A DNA stretch of 64,000 nucleotides from Terriglobia bacterium (GTDB lineage Bacteria > Acidobacteriota > Terriglobia > Acidiferrales > UBA7541), in NCBI GenBank assembly GCA_020073705.1, contig JAIQES010000012.1, forward strand, positions 1 through 64,000, read 5' to 3'. How positions within the stretch are numbered: position 1 is the stretch's first letter; each line of letters starts with the position of its first letter. A model generated the notes under the pieces. That model did no database searches, was not told the origin of the DNA, and saw only the letters and a program-made list of their open reading frames with translations. This document shows positions 16,752-26,580 of this stretch, one piece after another. The translations under genes and the position numbers were made by a program.

Positions 16752-17432
16752 CTACTTGATGCCAGGTCGAGGAAGCGGCCGCTTGTGCAGCCGCTTCCGA
16801 TAAATCTCCATCAGCCGGCCTCGTGCGCGAAACAGCCGCACCTTTACCGTGTTGATGTTCAGTCCCAGAACCTCCCCGATCTCCTCAACCGAGAACCCCT
16901 CGACTTCTTTCATCACCAGCATCAGCTGGTCCTTTTCCTCCAGCTCCCCCAGCAGTCGCTCTACCAATTGGCGCTGCTCGACTCTGCGTCCTGCGTCTTC
17001 GCGAGGCCGCCAATCGCCGAAACTGTATTCCGGCACCGAATCCAATTTTCGAACCTGTTCTTCGCTCAAATCTGCTTCATACACGAGTCGCCGCACTTTC
17101 TTCTTTCTCAGGTAGTCCCAACACTCATTCACCGCAATCTTGTAGAGCCAGGTGCCGAAGGCCGACCGGAGATCGAAACCCCGAATCGAAAAATAAGCTT
17201 TCGCCAGCGCCTGTTGCGCCACATCTTCCACGTCCTCGCTGCCGCGCAGGATCCCTCCCACCACCCCCAGCACCCGGCGTTGATGGGTTCTCACCAATTC
17301 CTCGTAGGCACTGGCGTCACCCTCCTGCGCCCGTCGCACGAGCAGCTTTTCCTCTTCCGCGGGTGTCAGCGGCTCGCCCGGCCTTCCGGCCCGCTCCCCA
17401 CGAGTTATGCCTGACTTTGTGACGTTCGCCAT
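16752..17432 (-). CDS. ECF-type RNA polymerase sigma factor (sigma-70 family, RpoE-like)
   Basis: Alternative sigma factor of about 226 residues. Region 2 is seen in ILRGSEDVEDVAQQALAKAY and FGTWLYKIAVNECWDYLRKK. Region 4 with its helix-turn-helix is seen in LVMKEVEGFSVEEIGEVLGL followed by NINTVKVRLFRARGRLMEIY. ATG 17432 is preferred, and GTG 17468 would add 12 residues. It heads the unit sigma / zinc-finger anti-sigma / Spy-like / adaptor / ATPase / permease. It therefore probably controls that set in response to an envelope signal (inference). A divergent XRE-type regulator gene starts 78 bp away. Confidence 0.93.
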   Translation of the reverse strand: MANVTKSGITRGERAGRPGEPLTPAEEEKLLVRRAQEGDASAYEELVRTHQRRVLGVVGGILRGSEDVEDVAQQALAKAYFSIRGFDLRSAFGTWLYKIAVNECWDYLRKKKVRRLVYEADLSEEQVRKLDSVPEYSFGDWRPREDAGRRVEQRQLVERLLGELEEKDQLMLVMKEVEGFSVEEIGEVLGLNINTVKVRLFRARGRLMEIYRKRLHKRPLPRPGIK

Positions 17433-17510
17433 TGATTTCCGGTTACACGGCTTTCCTGGTATTTCCACTTTCCGCTTGCAGGTACCGTAACTCTATGGAA
17501 CAATTCTTAT

Positions 17511-17882
17511 ATGATTATAGGTGATCGTCTTCGAGCTCTGCGTGAAGAAAAGAAGTTCTCCCAAGGGGATATCGAGAAGCGCACTGGATTGCTACGCTGC
17601 TACATTTCACGCGTGGAAAACGGCCATACGGTTCCTGCCATTGAAACACTCGAAAAAATGGCCCGCGCTTTGGAAGTCCCCCTTTATCAGCTTTTCTATG
17701 ACGGAGAAGAACCACCCGAACTCCCCAATCTTCCGAAGCGCAAGAGCGCCGGCGATATTGTTTGGGGCAGGTCCGGGAAAGAGGCTCGTCTTCTGAACAA
17801 GTTCCGCAGGCTGATGGGTCGTATTGCAGAAGGTGACCGTCGGCTCCTGCTTTACATGGCTCAGAAAATGGCCAACCGCTAA
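17511..17882 (+). CDS. XRE-family helix-turn-helix regulator
   Basis: 123-residue DNA-binding protein. Residues 4-62 form an HTH_3 (cro/C1) domain: RLRALREEKKFSQGDIEKRT, then CYISRVENGHTVPAIETLEK and ALEVPLYQLFYDGEE. The C-terminal half is basic and helical (ARLLNKFRRLMGRIAEGDRR), with no ligand domain that I recognise. The gene is transcribed away from the ECF sigma factor and shares its 78-bp promoter region, so it may regulate that operon. The target is not known. Confidence 0.88.
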   Translation: MIIGDRLRALREEKKFSQGDIEKRTGLLRCYISRVENGHTVPAIETLEKMARALEVPLYQLFYDGEEPPELPNLPKRKSAGDIVWGRSGKEARLLNKFRRLMGRIAEGDRRLLLYMAQKMANR

Positions 17883-18061
17883 GTCCGGCGGTGTCCCGGC
17901 CCGGTCGGGAAGTCTTTCTCTGGCAAACAAGCTCAAAGGCCCAGGTATCCCCGCAAGTGGTGTTGATGTCGCGAAATTCACTCCACCCGGGCCGAACCCA
18001 CATCTCATTTTTCAGGCGATGTTTCATTGTAGAACATCCGGTCTTGGCTTCCGTCTCCGCT

Positions 18062-19612
18062 TTACTCCCACTCGATCGTGCTGGGCGGTTTCGAGCTAAT
18101 GTCGTATACCACCCGGTTGATCCCGTGAACTTCATTCACGATTCGAGTCGAGATCCGCTCCAGAACTTCCGTGGGAAGGCGCGTCCAATCGGCCGTCATG
18201 GCGTCTTCCGATTCCACAACACGAACGGCCACCGTAAAGCCGTAGCTCCGTTCATCGCCCATTACGCCCACGCTTCGTACTGGCAACAGCACGGCGAAGG
18301 CCTGCCACACCTTCTCATAAAGTCCGGCGCGCCGGATTTCCTCGACGACAATGGCATCCGCCTCTCGAAGCAGTGCGAGACGCTCCTCATTTACTTCTCC
18401 CAGCAACCGCACTGCAAGGCCAGGTCCCGGGAACGGATGCTTGGTCAATATTTCTTCCGGCAGACCGAGCTCGCGTCCGATGCTCCTCACCTCATCCTTG
18501 AACAGCTCTCGCAGTGGCTCGATCAGTGCAAACGGCAGAACCTCCGGAAGGCCTCCCACATTATGGTGCGTCTTGATGGTTTGCGAGGGGCCTCGAACAG
18601 CGACCGACTCGATCACGTCCGGGTAAAGAGTTCCCTGCACCAGGAAAGCTGCCCGGTTAGAACCGCTGGCCATCTGGCGAGCCTGCTCATCGAACACAGC
18701 GATAAACTCCGCGCCGATCCGTTTTCGTTTGTCTTCCGGGTCTGTAACACCACTCAGACGCGACAGAAAGCGTTTCGCTGCGTCCACCCCCACAACTTGG
18801 AGTCCCATCCGGTCGCGCAGCAGTTCGAGGGTCTCGGAGAACTCATTCTTCCTGAGCAGTCCGTTATCGACGAAAATGTTAGTCAGCCGGTCCCCGATTG
18901 CGCGGTGAACCAATACCGCCGCCACTGCCGAATCGACTCCGCCGCTCAGCGCACAGATCGCTCTCGCGTCTCCTGCTTTTTTGCGAATCGATTCCACTGT
19001 TTCAGCGATAAAGGCCGCGCCACTCCAGAGCGGCCGCGCGTGGCAGATGTCAAAGACGAAATTGCGCAGGATCTCGGCGCCGCAGTCGGTGTGCCGCACT
19101 TCCGGATGAAATTGGACCGCGTAAAGTCTTCTGGCCGGGTCCTCGACTGCGGCGACGGCGTTCCCGGTTTCTCCGGTCACGTGGAATCCCGGAGGAAGCG
19201 CTCGCACATGGTCGCCGTGGCTGGCCCAGATCCGAAGCCTATGTGGCAGTCCGGCAAACAAAGGCGAACCGTTCTTCACTAGGAGTTCCGCCCGACCGTA
19301 TTCCCGCCGGTCGGCTCGCTCAACACGCCCGCCTAGGATGTGCGCCATCCACTGCAAGCCATAGCAGATGCCCAGCACGGGCACGCCCAAAGACAACACT
19401 CCGGGGTCGCAGTGCGGCGCACCGGCGTCGTACACGGAGTTTGGTCCGCCGGATAAGACGATACCGGCCGGCTCGTATTTGCGGATTTGCTCGACCGTCG
19501 CCGTGCAGGGCAGGATTGCGCTGAACACCTGCTGCTCGCGGATCCGCCGCGCGATCAACTGCGTATACTGCCCGCCAAAATCGAGCACTACGATACCGCC
19601 GCGCTCACTCAT
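18062..19612 (-). CDS. guaA: GMP synthase (glutamine-hydrolysing)
   Basis: Converts XMP to GMP with ATP and glutamine, the last step of guanine nucleotide synthesis. The N-terminal class I amidotransferase domain has the nucleophile Cys83 ([10 protein letters not shown]) and the His-Glu pair in [11 protein letters not shown]. The ATP-pyrophosphatase domain has the P-loop [20 protein letters not shown]. The C-terminal dimerisation domain contains [11 protein letters not shown] and ends in KPPSTIEWE, which is invariant in GuaA. ATG 19612 ([16 protein letters not shown]) gives 516 residues. The frame is open 15 codons further up, but nothing conserved lies there. It follows leuS by 51 bp. Confidence 0.97.
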   Translation of the reverse strand: MSERGGIVVLDFGGQYTQLIARRIREQQVFSAILPCTATVEQIRKYEPAGIVLSGGPNSVYDAGAPHCDPGVLSLGVPVLGICYGLQWMAHILGGRVERADRREYGRAELLVKNGSPLFAGLPHRLRIWASHGDHVRALPPGFHVTGETGNAVAAVEDPARRLYAVQFHPEVRHTDCGAEILRNFVFDICHARPLWSGAAFIAETVESIRKKAGDARAICALSGGVDSAVAAVLVHRAIGDRLTNIFVDNGLLRKNEFSETLELLRDRMGLQVVGVDAAKRFLSRLSGVTDPEDKRKRIGAEFIAVFDEQARQMASGSNRAAFLVQGTLYPDVIESVAVRGPSQTIKTHHNVGGLPEVLPFALIEPLRELFKDEVRSIGRELGLPEEILTKHPFPGPGLAVRLLGEVNEERLALLREADAIVVEEIRRAGLYEKVWQAFAVLLPVRSVGVMGDERSYGFTVAVRVVESEDAMTADWTRLPTEVLERISTRIVNEVHGINRVVYDISSKPPSTIEWE

Positions 19613-19663
19613 CGCTGCAATTCGCTCCCAGTCTTCTCCCCGAAAAAGGCGGAGCACATTTCT

Positions 19664-22177
19664 TCACCTCAAAACCACGTTGACCAGCTTATCCGGCACT
19701 ACGATTCTCTTGAATATGCGCTGTCCATCCAATAGTTTCATGATCTTCGGTTCGGACAGCACTCGCTCAACCAGTTCTGCCTCGCCGAGTCCGGCTTCGA
19801 CTTGAATTCTTCTCTTTACGCGGCCGTTCACTTGCACCACAACTTCCACCTGATCCTCGGCGGCCAGTTGCGGCACAAATTGTGGCCATCGGGAATGCGC
19901 CAGTGTCTGCTGTGTGCGGCCCATCATCTCCCAAAGCTCCTCGGCCAAATGCGGCACCATGGGCGCGAGCATCAACGTCAGGAGTTCGAAGATTTCCCTG
20001 GCAACTTCGGGGCGCACGCCTTCTTCGAGCGGCTCCTGCGTCTGGATTTCATTGACCAGTTCCATCAGCAACGCCGTGGCACTATTGAAATGCCAGCGCG
20101 ACTCGAAGTCGTTGGTCACGCGCCTCAGCACCTGATGCGCCTTCCGCAGCAGAGCCTTTTCTTTGGGCGTCGCGGAATCGAGCGAAACACCAAGCCCGCT
20201 CCCTGCAGGCGCCTTGCTCAGAAGGTCCGCGTGCCGTGACACTAATCGGTGCACGCGCTGCAAGAAACGTGCGCAACCTTCAATCGCCTGCTCGCTCCAT
20301 TCGAGATCTTTTTCCGGCGGCGCGGCGAACAGCGTATACAGGCGCCCTGTGTCGCAGCCGTACTTCTGCGCCATGTCTTCGGCCCCCACGACGTTTCCCT
20401 TCGATTTCGACATGGCCGTGCCACCCTTGAGCACCAGGCCCTGCGTGAACAGCCTCTTCACCGGCTCATCGTGATTCACAAGTCCCAGGTCGCGCATCAC
20501 CTTGCAGAAAAACCGCGTGTAAAGCAAATGCAGGATCGCGTGGACGATCCCGCCAATGTATTGGTCCACTGGCAGCCAGTACCGGACGATGGCCGGGTCG
20601 AATGGCGCCTTGTCGTTGTGCGCGTCGGCATAACGGTAGAAGTACCACGAAGAATCGATGAACGTATCCATCGTGTCCGTCTCGCGCCGGGCGGCCCCGC
20701 CGCACTTCGGGCACTTCACATTCACGAATTCCGGCACGCTCGCCAGCGGTGACTGGCCCGTCCCGCTGAACTTCGTGATCGTCGGCAACACAACCGGCAA
20801 ATCCTTGTCCGGAACAGCGACCACCCCGCACTTCTCGCAGAACAACACGGGAATTGGCGTGCCCCAGTAGCGTTGCCGCGAGATGCCCCAGTCCTTCAGG
20901 CGGAAAATAATTTCGCCCTTGGCGAACCCGCGCGCTTCGGCATCCGCGGTCATCTTTTCGATAGCCCGTTCAGAGGGAAGTCCCGAGTACGGCCCTGAGT
21001 TCACCGACTTGCCGTATTCGGTGAACGCCGCGTCTAGTGACTCCGGCGTGAGCGGTTTATCTTCGTCCGGCTGGACGACGATCGGCTTTGCCAAACCATA
21101 CTTGGTCGCAAATTCAAAGTCGCGCTCATCGTGGGCGGGAACGCACATCACCGCGCCCGTCCCGTATTCCATCAATACAAAATTTCCCACCCAGATCGGA
21201 ATCTTTTCGCCGTTGAACGGATTGATTGCGTGCCAGCCAAGATCGATTCCCTCTTTTTCCGCAGTCGCAATATCTTCGGTCTTCACCGACGCTTGCCGTA
21301 GTCTTAGCAGTCTTGTCCAATACAGACTCTTGGTGCCTGCATAGCCGAGTAGCTTCTCGACTAGCGGGTGATTCGGCGCCAAGATAACCGCGCTCGCGCC
21401 ATAAATCGTGTCGATTCGAGTCGTAAACACTTCGATGAACTCGCCACGATTGCCACGGGGATCGTCCACGGTAAATCGAATACGTGTCCCCCGCGACTTC
21501 CCGATCCAGTTCCGCTGCATCGTCAAAACACGCTCGGGCCAGCCGTCCTCGAGTTGATCGAGCGTCTCCAGCAGTTCGTCGGCGTACTGCGTGATGCGCA
21601 GGAACCACTGTTCGATCTCTTTCGCTTCCACCGGCGTATCTTCATGACGCCAGCAGCACCCGTTCACCACCTGCTCGTTCGCCAGCACCGTCTGGCACTT
21701 CGGACACCAATTCACACGGCTGCGTTTCCGGTAAGCGATGCCGCGTTCGAGCATCCGGAGGAAAAACCACTGGTTCCAGCGGTAATACTCCGGCTCGCAG
21801 GTGGAGATTTCCCTCCGCCAGTCGTAGCTGAAGCCGAACCGCCGGCAGACGCGCTTAAACGACTCAATATTCGTGTTGGTCCACTCGCGTGGATGAATGC
21901 CCCGCTGGATCGCCGCGTTTTCCGCCGGCAAGCCGAATGCGTCCCATCCCATCGGATGGATCACATGAAATCCCTGCATGCGGCGATAACGCGCGATAAC
22001 GTCGCCGATGGTGTAGTTGCGCATGTGCCCCATGTGCATCGTGCCGGAGGGATACGGCAGCATTTCGAGCACATAATATTTCAGCTTCGAAGGATCGGGA
22101 TCGGCCTCGAACGCCCGGTCAGCGTCCCAGCGCGCCTGCCACTTCCGTTCAATCGCTTGTGGATCGTATTCCGCCAC
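19664..22177 (-). CDS. leuS: Leucyl-tRNA synthetase
   Basis: Class I aminoacyl-tRNA synthetase of 837 residues charging tRNA-Leu. Near the N-terminus are [20 protein letters not shown] with the HIGH-type motif (HMGH) and [15 protein letters not shown] zinc-type segment is [23 protein letters not shown]1 editing domain contains [20 protein letters not shown] and [20 protein letters not shown]. The second catalytic signature reads [15 protein letters not shown], so the first Lys of KMSKS is Ala here. A further CxxC pair (VKCPKCGGA) sits in the leucine-specific region. The anticodon-binding and C-terminal domains are complete. It lies upstream of guaA and downstream of the endonuclease IV gene. 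Confidence 0.97.
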   Translation of the reverse strand: MAEYDPQAIERKWQARWDADRAFEADPDPSKLKYYVLEMLPYPSGTMHMGHMRNYTIGDVIARYRRMQGFHVIHPMGWDAFGLPAENAAIQRGIHPREWTNTNIESFKRVCRRFGFSYDWRREISTCEPEYYRWNQWFFLRMLERGIAYRKRSRVNWCPKCQTVLANEQVVNGCCWRHEDTPVEAKEIEQWFLRITQYADELLETLDQLEDGWPERVLTMQRNWIGKSRGTRIRFTVDDPRGNRGEFIEVFTTRIDTIYGASAVILAPNHPLVEKLLGYAGTKSLYWTRLLRLRQASVKTEDIATAEKEGIDLGWHAINPFNGEKIPIWVGNFVLMEYGTGAVMCVPAHDERDFEFATKYGLAKPIVVQPDEDKPLTPESLDAAFTEYGKSVNSGPYSGLPSERAIEKMTADAEARGFAKGEIIFRLKDWGISRQRYWGTPIPVLFCEKCGVVAVPDKDLPVVLPTITKFSGTGQSPLASVPEFVNVKCPKCGGAARRETDTMDTFIDSSWYFYRYADAHNDKAPFDPAIVRYWLPVDQYIGGIVHAILHLLYTRFFCKVMRDLGLVNHDEPVKRLFTQGLVLKGGTAMSKSKGNVVGAEDMAQKYGCDTGRLYTLFAAPPEKDLEWSEQAIEGCARFLQRVHRLVSRHADLLSKAPAGSGLGVSLDSATPKEKALLRKAHQVLRRVTNDFESRWHFNSATALLMELVNEIQTQEPLEEGVRPEVAREIFELLTLMLAPMVPHLAEELWEMMGRTQQTLAHSRWPQFVPQLAAEDQVEVVVQVNGRVKRRIQVEAGLGEAELVERVLSEPKIMKLLDGQRIFKRIVVPDKLVNVVLR

Positions 22178-22204
22178 GGTTGCTTGTTCGCCTCCGCAGA
22201 AATT

Positions 22205-22224
22205 GCACAGCCTAAAGGCTGTGC
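22205..22224. repeat. Short palindrome GCACAGCC-TAAA-GGCTGTGC
   Basis: An 8-bp perfect inverted repeat with a 4-nt loop in the 60 bp between the endonuclease IV gene and leuS, followed by ACTACAG. It could act as a transcript hairpin or be a dispersed repeat. I cannot search the genome for other copies. Confidence 0.6.
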
Positions 22225-22237
22225 ACTACAGCGTATC

Positions 22238-23347
22238 TCATCGCTTCGTCTTCCGCGCCTTCACGGTCCCCTTCTTCGCTTTCTCTTTCTTTCTCCGTGT
22301 CCTCCGTGGTGAACTCTTAGTCTTCTTCCGCACCATGGAGAACCCGGCATCCGCCTTCGGAGCCTGCTTCAGATCCACGCCGACCAGATCCCAAACAGCG
22401 CGCACGTTTCGACGATCATCACCGGGCCGGTCGATCGGTGTTTCGAGGATAAACGCACGTCCTGGCAAACCCTGCAACCCAGGCCCCAGCTGTGGATGAT
22501 TCAGGATTCTGCCAAACGCTTTGAGCCCGATCTTTCCATAACCAATGTGTTCATGCCTGTCCACGCGAGAGCCGAGCGGCGTCTTGGAGTCGTTCACGTG
22601 CAGCACGCACACACGGTCAAGCCCTACGGTGCGTTCCACCTCGTCGAGGGTCCGCGCGAGTCCTTCCTCGGTCGTAATGTCGTAGCCGGCTTCGAATGTG
22701 TGCGCCGTATCCAGACATACGCCCATCGGCAGATCGGTTGTCGCATCCAGGATGGCTCGCAGCTCTTCGAACCGCGCGCCCACCGCCGATCCCATTCCCG
22801 ACGTATTCTCGACCAGGATCCGCAGCCCGCTGAGTTTCATTCCCCGCGCCGCCTGGCGCATCCCCTGCGCAATTTCGGCAATCGCCTGGGATTTCTCACT
22901 CCCCAAGCAAGCACCCGGATGCGCAACCAGAAAATCCGCGCCGAGAGATACCGCGCGAACCAGCTCGTCGTGGAACGCCTGAATCGATCGCGCGCGCATC
23001 ACGCGGTCAGGCGACGCCAGATTGATCAAATAATTATCATGGACGACCAGCGGCCCCAGACCCCACTCGCTGCGGCGCGCGCGGAATCTCGCGGCGTCCG
23101 CCTCCGCAAGGCGTATGCCGCCACGCGGCCACATCCGCGGGCTGGCCGAAAAGATCTGCAGCGCGTTCGATCCCAGCTTCGCCGCCGTATCGAGCGCCCC
23201 TGTGATATCTCCCGCGATCGAAGTGTGAATGCCGATGCGAAAACTGCCGTCCTGCCACGCAGGCGGCTCAGGATTGGGTTCAGGTTCCGGACGATACTCG
23301 TCGCTAACATCGTAGGCGGGTTCTATACTCTTCAATGGGTTGGCCAT
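22238..23347 (-). CDS. nfo: Endonuclease IV (AP endonuclease) with N- and C-terminal extensions
   Basis: Zinc-dependent apurinic/apyrimidinic endonuclease of base-excision repair. The TIM-barrel core (residues about 34-325) carries GIHTSIAGDITGALDTAAKL, ALQIFSASPRMW, FLVAHPGACLGS, ILVENTSGMGSAVGARFEEL, MGVCLDTAHTFEAGYD and CVLHVNDSKTPLGSRVDRHE. These contain the His/Glu/Asp zinc ligands. About 33 Pro/Glu-rich residues precede the core. The last 30 or so residues are almost entirely Lys/Arg (RKKTKSSPRRTRRKKEKAKK), likely a nonspecific DNA-binding tail. At 369 residues it is longer than the usual 280. Confidence 0.94.
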   Translation of the reverse strand: MANPLKSIEPAYDVSDEYRPEPEPNPEPPAWQDGSFRIGIHTSIAGDITGALDTAAKLGSNALQIFSASPRMWPRGGIRLAEADAARFRARRSEWGLGPLVVHDNYLINLASPDRVMRARSIQAFHDELVRAVSLGADFLVAHPGACLGSEKSQAIAEIAQGMRQAARGMKLSGLRILVENTSGMGSAVGARFEELRAILDATTDLPMGVCLDTAHTFEAGYDITTEEGLARTLDEVERTVGLDRVCVLHVNDSKTPLGSRVDRHEHIGYGKIGLKAFGRILNHPQLGPGLQGLPGRAFILETPIDRPGDDRRNVRAVWDLVGVDLKQAPKADAGFSMVRKKTKSSPRRTRRKKEKAKKGTVKARKTKR

Positions 23348-23617
23348 TCCCTCAACAATGCATTCAGATGAGTGGTAAACATTCTATTCTAGCGGATGCC
23401 TGCTCCACCGGCAATCACATCCGGAGCAGGGTGTGGGCCAGTTAACCAGGAAAAGCGATAGGCGAAAAGTCTCCGGTAGAACATGGTTGGCACTGCACAA
23501 CCAGTCTGCTTGTCTGTGTCAGGAACCGATGGGCGTCGTTACAGCACGATGAATCTGCGGAAAAGCGAAATCACACCCCCTCATTCCAACATGGGATGGA
23601 GGAGACTGCGATTCGGC

Positions 23618-23971
23618 TCACATTTGCTTTCTGCGCTCCCTTTTCTTTGCAGCAGCGATGGTCCAGCTGCCAAGGTAGCCCGGATCGTTAACCACTTCGC
23701 CGGAGGCACGATTGCGATACTGACCAGGGGGTGGCGGTGTAATTCCTCGCGTGTCTGGCGGAAACTATTTTTCGTCACTCGTTTGATGGTCTCGGACGCA
23801 TATTCCGTGGACCCGATCAGCGATGGTCACCAAACCGAATATCTGGCAGCGATGGAGCATCTTCCCTGCCGAGTCTGTGTGGGTTATCCCAATGAGAATA
23901 GATTTACCAACGAGCTCCTTGGCCAAGGCGTCGTCGAATATATTGTGAGGCGGGAGATTCTTTTTGCGCAT
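23618..23971 (-). pseudogene. Small uncharacterised protein gene interrupted by an in-frame amber codon
   Basis: From ATG 23971 the frame reads NIFDDALAKELVGKSILIGI and onward to HQTSDEK, then TAG (23765-23767). It then continues in the same frame for 48 codons to a TGA at 23618: FPPDTRGITPPPPGQYRNRA, SGEVVNDPGYLGSWTI and a basic tail. The part after the TAG has clear coding character (PPD...PPGQYRNRASGEVV...SW) and fits the part before it. The pattern resembles small uncharacterised bacterial proteins that I recall only loosely, with LPPD...PPGEYRLRSTGEVV. Either a recent nonsense mutation, a sequencing error or readthrough. Confidence 0.55.
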
Positions 23972-24290
23972 CGGGCACAGATTATCACCATACCGGCTTG
24001 CAGTCAGTTCCCGATAAACGGTGCCAGCTCAACCGGTCGATGCAACACTTTCTAATCAGTTGATCTGACAATACTTCCCCTCGAGAATCGATCTGTACAG
24101 CCGTACTCAGATCAGAACCTAAACAGGGCAGTGTTTTGTTTGAATCAACGCTCGCGAACGAAATCAGCCTCGGAGACTGCTAAAAGAAGACTTCAAGCAA
24201 GTGTTGCGTCGACCCATTGAGACCGCCGGGCTTGTCGGTAACTGGGATGGCTCCGCTTGACAACACGCGCGCTGTTCTTGTGACGGCCGC
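23972..24290. other. Gene-poor intergenic stretch
   Basis: About 320 bp between the amber-interrupted gene and the secreted two-domain protein gene. No open frame here has coding character, and I see no convincing terminator or repeat. It may contain the promoter of the amber-interrupted gene. Confidence 0.4.
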
Positions 24291-25223
24291 CTACGATTTT
24301 GGCGGCACGATGGGCACGGCCGACTGAATTGTCGTTTGATAGCTGAAGGCCATCCGCCACATGCCATCGCGATTGACCCAGACGCGGCTGATATGCGCCG
24401 GTTTGCCTGAATATGGGTTGGCTTGCGCAATCATCACGACACTGTCGCCAAAATGGAAAAAGCGCACCTGCGGATCGGCGGCCAGTTGCGGCGGCGCCGG
24501 ACCGATGCCTGGCTTGCTGAGTTGCGCCAGTCGGCCTGCCTTATTCACCGGATCAGTGCCGCTCGAAGAAATCAGCACGAATTCATCGAGGAAATGCGGA
24601 GACCAGCCTTGGGGGTCGTGGTTTGTGACGGCGGTCTCGAGCTCGCCCCAGGACTTCAGGATACCTTTCTCGGCGTCGTTCTTCGGCGTGTAGGGTACAC
24701 CCTTGCAGGGATTCTCGCAGTCGTTAGTGGTGGGCCCGGGTGGCGGCGCCGCTCCGGAACGTTGCGTAACCTCGTGATAATCGAGCAGCCGCCAGCCTGC
24801 CGGCCGCATCACCCAGATACGCAAGATGTGCACCTTGCCGCTGGCGACCTGCACGGCGCTGACCTGGCCGTAGGTGCGCTCGCTGACCTGGGCGCCGCTC
24901 TCATCGCCGAGGGGCGGTTTAGGCAGGTAATCCGGGACCTTACCGGTACTAAAATCTTCTAGCGTGTCGCCGGCCGAGTTGGTCCACATGAAATTCGCAT
25001 CGAACATATTGCTGGCCGCTGCTTTGTCGGCTTTGGCAAGTGCCGCGACTATCATGTGGTCGGCGGCCATTACGTCATTGTTGTTGTCGGGGGCGTTTGT
25101 GGGATTCCCCCTGGCAAACGGCGCAGCCAGCATGACCGCAACAAACGGTGCGAAATTATAGGCAATCGTCATACCGATACAAACCATCCCGATGAGGACC
25201 GTTCCGGAGATGAAGCGTCTCAT
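24291..25223 (-). CDS. Exported protein with two SnoaL/DUF4440-like domains, function unknown
   Basis: 310 residues from ATG 25223, which has AGGAG six bases upstream. The frame runs on but nothing conserved lies there. An N-terminal hydrophobic segment (SGTVLIGMVCIGMTIAYNFA) suggests export or anchoring. Two similar alpha/beta cone (NTF2-like) units follow. The first is at about residues 50-150 (VAALAKADKAAASNMFDANF, VHILRIWVMRPAGWRLLDYH). The second is at about 185-300 (LETAVTNHDPQGWSPHFLDE, VVMIAQANPYSGKPAHISRV, NRDGMWRMAFSYQT). Such domains often bind small molecules or act as enzymes, but no catalytic set is recognisable. It is divergent from the propeller gene. Confidence 0.75.
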   Translation of the reverse strand: MRRFISGTVLIGMVCIGMTIAYNFAPFVAVMLAAPFARGNPTNAPDNNNDVMAADHMIVAALAKADKAAASNMFDANFMWTNSAGDTLEDFSTGKVPDYLPKPPLGDESGAQVSERTYGQVSAVQVASGKVHILRIWVMRPAGWRLLDYHEVTQRSGAAPPPGPTTNDCENPCKGVPYTPKNDAEKGILKSWGELETAVTNHDPQGWSPHFLDEFVLISSSGTDPVNKAGRLAQLSKPGIGPAPPQLAADPQVRFFHFGDSVVMIAQANPYSGKPAHISRVWVNRDGMWRMAFSYQTTIQSAVPIVPPKS

Positions 25224-25458
25224 TGAACACTCCTTTTGGCTTGCATTTTCGTACAACCAGACGGCGGGGATTATAGTCCCGCTGTGTGGCCGATACAATA
25301 GCAACGCTTCCAAGGTGCCGAGCGACGCATACATCTCTGCTGATTCCGCCCGAGAAACGGGATTTTTCGGAAAGTGGCCCACATCCGGCCATGGAGTAAC
25401 ATATCTTCCCTTTCTTCGCCGTGACTCCGTGTCTCTGTGGCAGAATCACTAGCTCACA

Positions 25459-26580
25459 ATGCCACGCCGACTCAACTACCGACTATTGTTCGTGTTGTTG
25501 CTGATCCTGGTCGCGGCCACCACCGAAATTCTCAGGGAACACCGGCCATCCTTTCTCCGTCCGGGCCTGCGGCTGTACGCATTCATCGGCAACGCAGGCG
25601 ACGGCACGGTTTCGGTGGTGGACCTGGTGCGATTGGAAAAGATTGCCACGATCCCGGTCGGACCAGCTCCTTCCGGCCTGCGGGCGCACCCTAAGTTCGC
25701 TCAGGTCTGGGGGGTGTCGACAGAAGGAGGATACGCGTTCGCCATCGACGCGGCCACGGGCCGAGTTGTATCGCGCGTCCCGGTCGGCGCGGCACCCTTC
25801 GCGGTCGATTTTTCCCCTGACGGACATCTCGCCTATGTTGCGGCCTCGGGATCGGCAACTCTGGTTGCCATCGATTGCCGGACGGGACAGGTTGTCGCCC
25901 GCGCGCGCACCGGCCGGAAACCGTGGCTCGCACGCGTGACACCCGACGGGAGGAATGTTCTGGTCCCCAATCGCGACGATTCCACCGTCGAAGTGTTCGA
26001 CGCCTCGACACTCGCGCTTCTGGCCACGATCGGCGTGGCGAATCATCCGGAGCAGCTCGTTCTCTTGCCGGACAGTTCCGTGGCATTCGTGTCCGCTACG
26101 GGTTCAAACGAAATTTCGGCGATCGATCTTCGCCGCCGCGCATTGATCACGAACCTGCGCCTGCATGGAGCGCCCGCCGCGCTCTTGCTCAAACCCGACG
26201 GTGGAGAACTCTACGTCAACGTGCCTGGTTCGCATGGTCTCGAAATCATCGGCACGTGGAGAACTGAAATTTCAGGGTCCATGCTGCTGGGCTCGGCCCC
26301 AACCGAAGGCACCATGACGGCCGACGGTTCCCTGGTGTACGTTTCCGATGCCGCTGCTGGAAGCGTCACGCCCATTGAAATGGCCACGCGGCACCTGCTC
26401 TTGCCGATTACAACCGGGCGGCATCCCGGCCCATGTGCGCTCGACCCAAGCGGAGACCTCCTCCTGGTCGCCAACGAAGACTCTGGCGATCTGGCCGTGA
26501 TTCGTGTCCGCACGCAAAGCCTCATCACGATGATTCCTGTAGGCTCGCACCCACGTTCACTCGCAATCAAGCTGTTCTAG
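25459..26580 (+). CDS. YncE-like beta-propeller (YVTN repeat) protein
   Basis: 373-residue, probably exported propeller. An N-terminal helix (LLFVLLLILVAATTEI) is followed by about seven blades. Their repeated pattern is x-V-x-D-x-x-x-x-x-V-x-x-I-x-V-G-x-x-P, for example NAGDGTVSVVDLVRLEKIAT, ATGRVVSRVPVGAAPFAV, RDDSTVEVFDASTLALLATI and EDSGDLAVIRVRTQSLITMI. This is the 40-residue YVTN/lactonase-like repeat of the YncE family, whose members bind DNA or cell-wall ligands or have unknown roles. No enzymatic motif is seen. Its last four bases overlap the end of the convergent GH57 gene. Confidence 0.85.
   Translation: MPRRLNYRLLFVLLLILVAATTEILREHRPSFLRPGLRLYAFIGNAGDGTVSVVDLVRLEKIATIPVGPAPSGLRAHPKFAQVWGVSTEGGYAFAIDAATGRVVSRVPVGAAPFAVDFSPDGHLAYVAASGSATLVAIDCRTGQVVARARTGRKPWLARVTPDGRNVLVPNRDDSTVEVFDASTLALLATIGVANHPEQLVLLPDSSVAFVSATGSNEISAIDLRRRALITNLRLHGAPAALLLKPDGGELYVNVPGSHGLEIIGTWRTEISGSMLLGSAPTEGTMTADGSLVYVSDAAAGSVTPIEMATRHLLLPITTGRHPGPCALDPSGDLLLVANEDSGDLAVIRVRTQSLITMIPVGSHPRSLAIKLF

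Noticed and set aside
17891-19282. Long forward open frame (about 460 codons) opposite guaA
   Set aside because: Shadow of guaA on the other strand. The reverse frame has all GMP synthase motifs, while the forward one has no protein-like character.
20380-20430. LeuRS second signature reads AMSKS instead of KMSKS, considered as loss of function
   Set aside because: The essential second Lys and surrounding SKSKGN are intact, and the first position of this motif is variable among LeuRS proteins, so activity is expected.
23483-24055. 190-codon forward frame
   Set aside because: It runs antisense to the amber-interrupted small gene, whose reverse-strand reading is far more protein-like.
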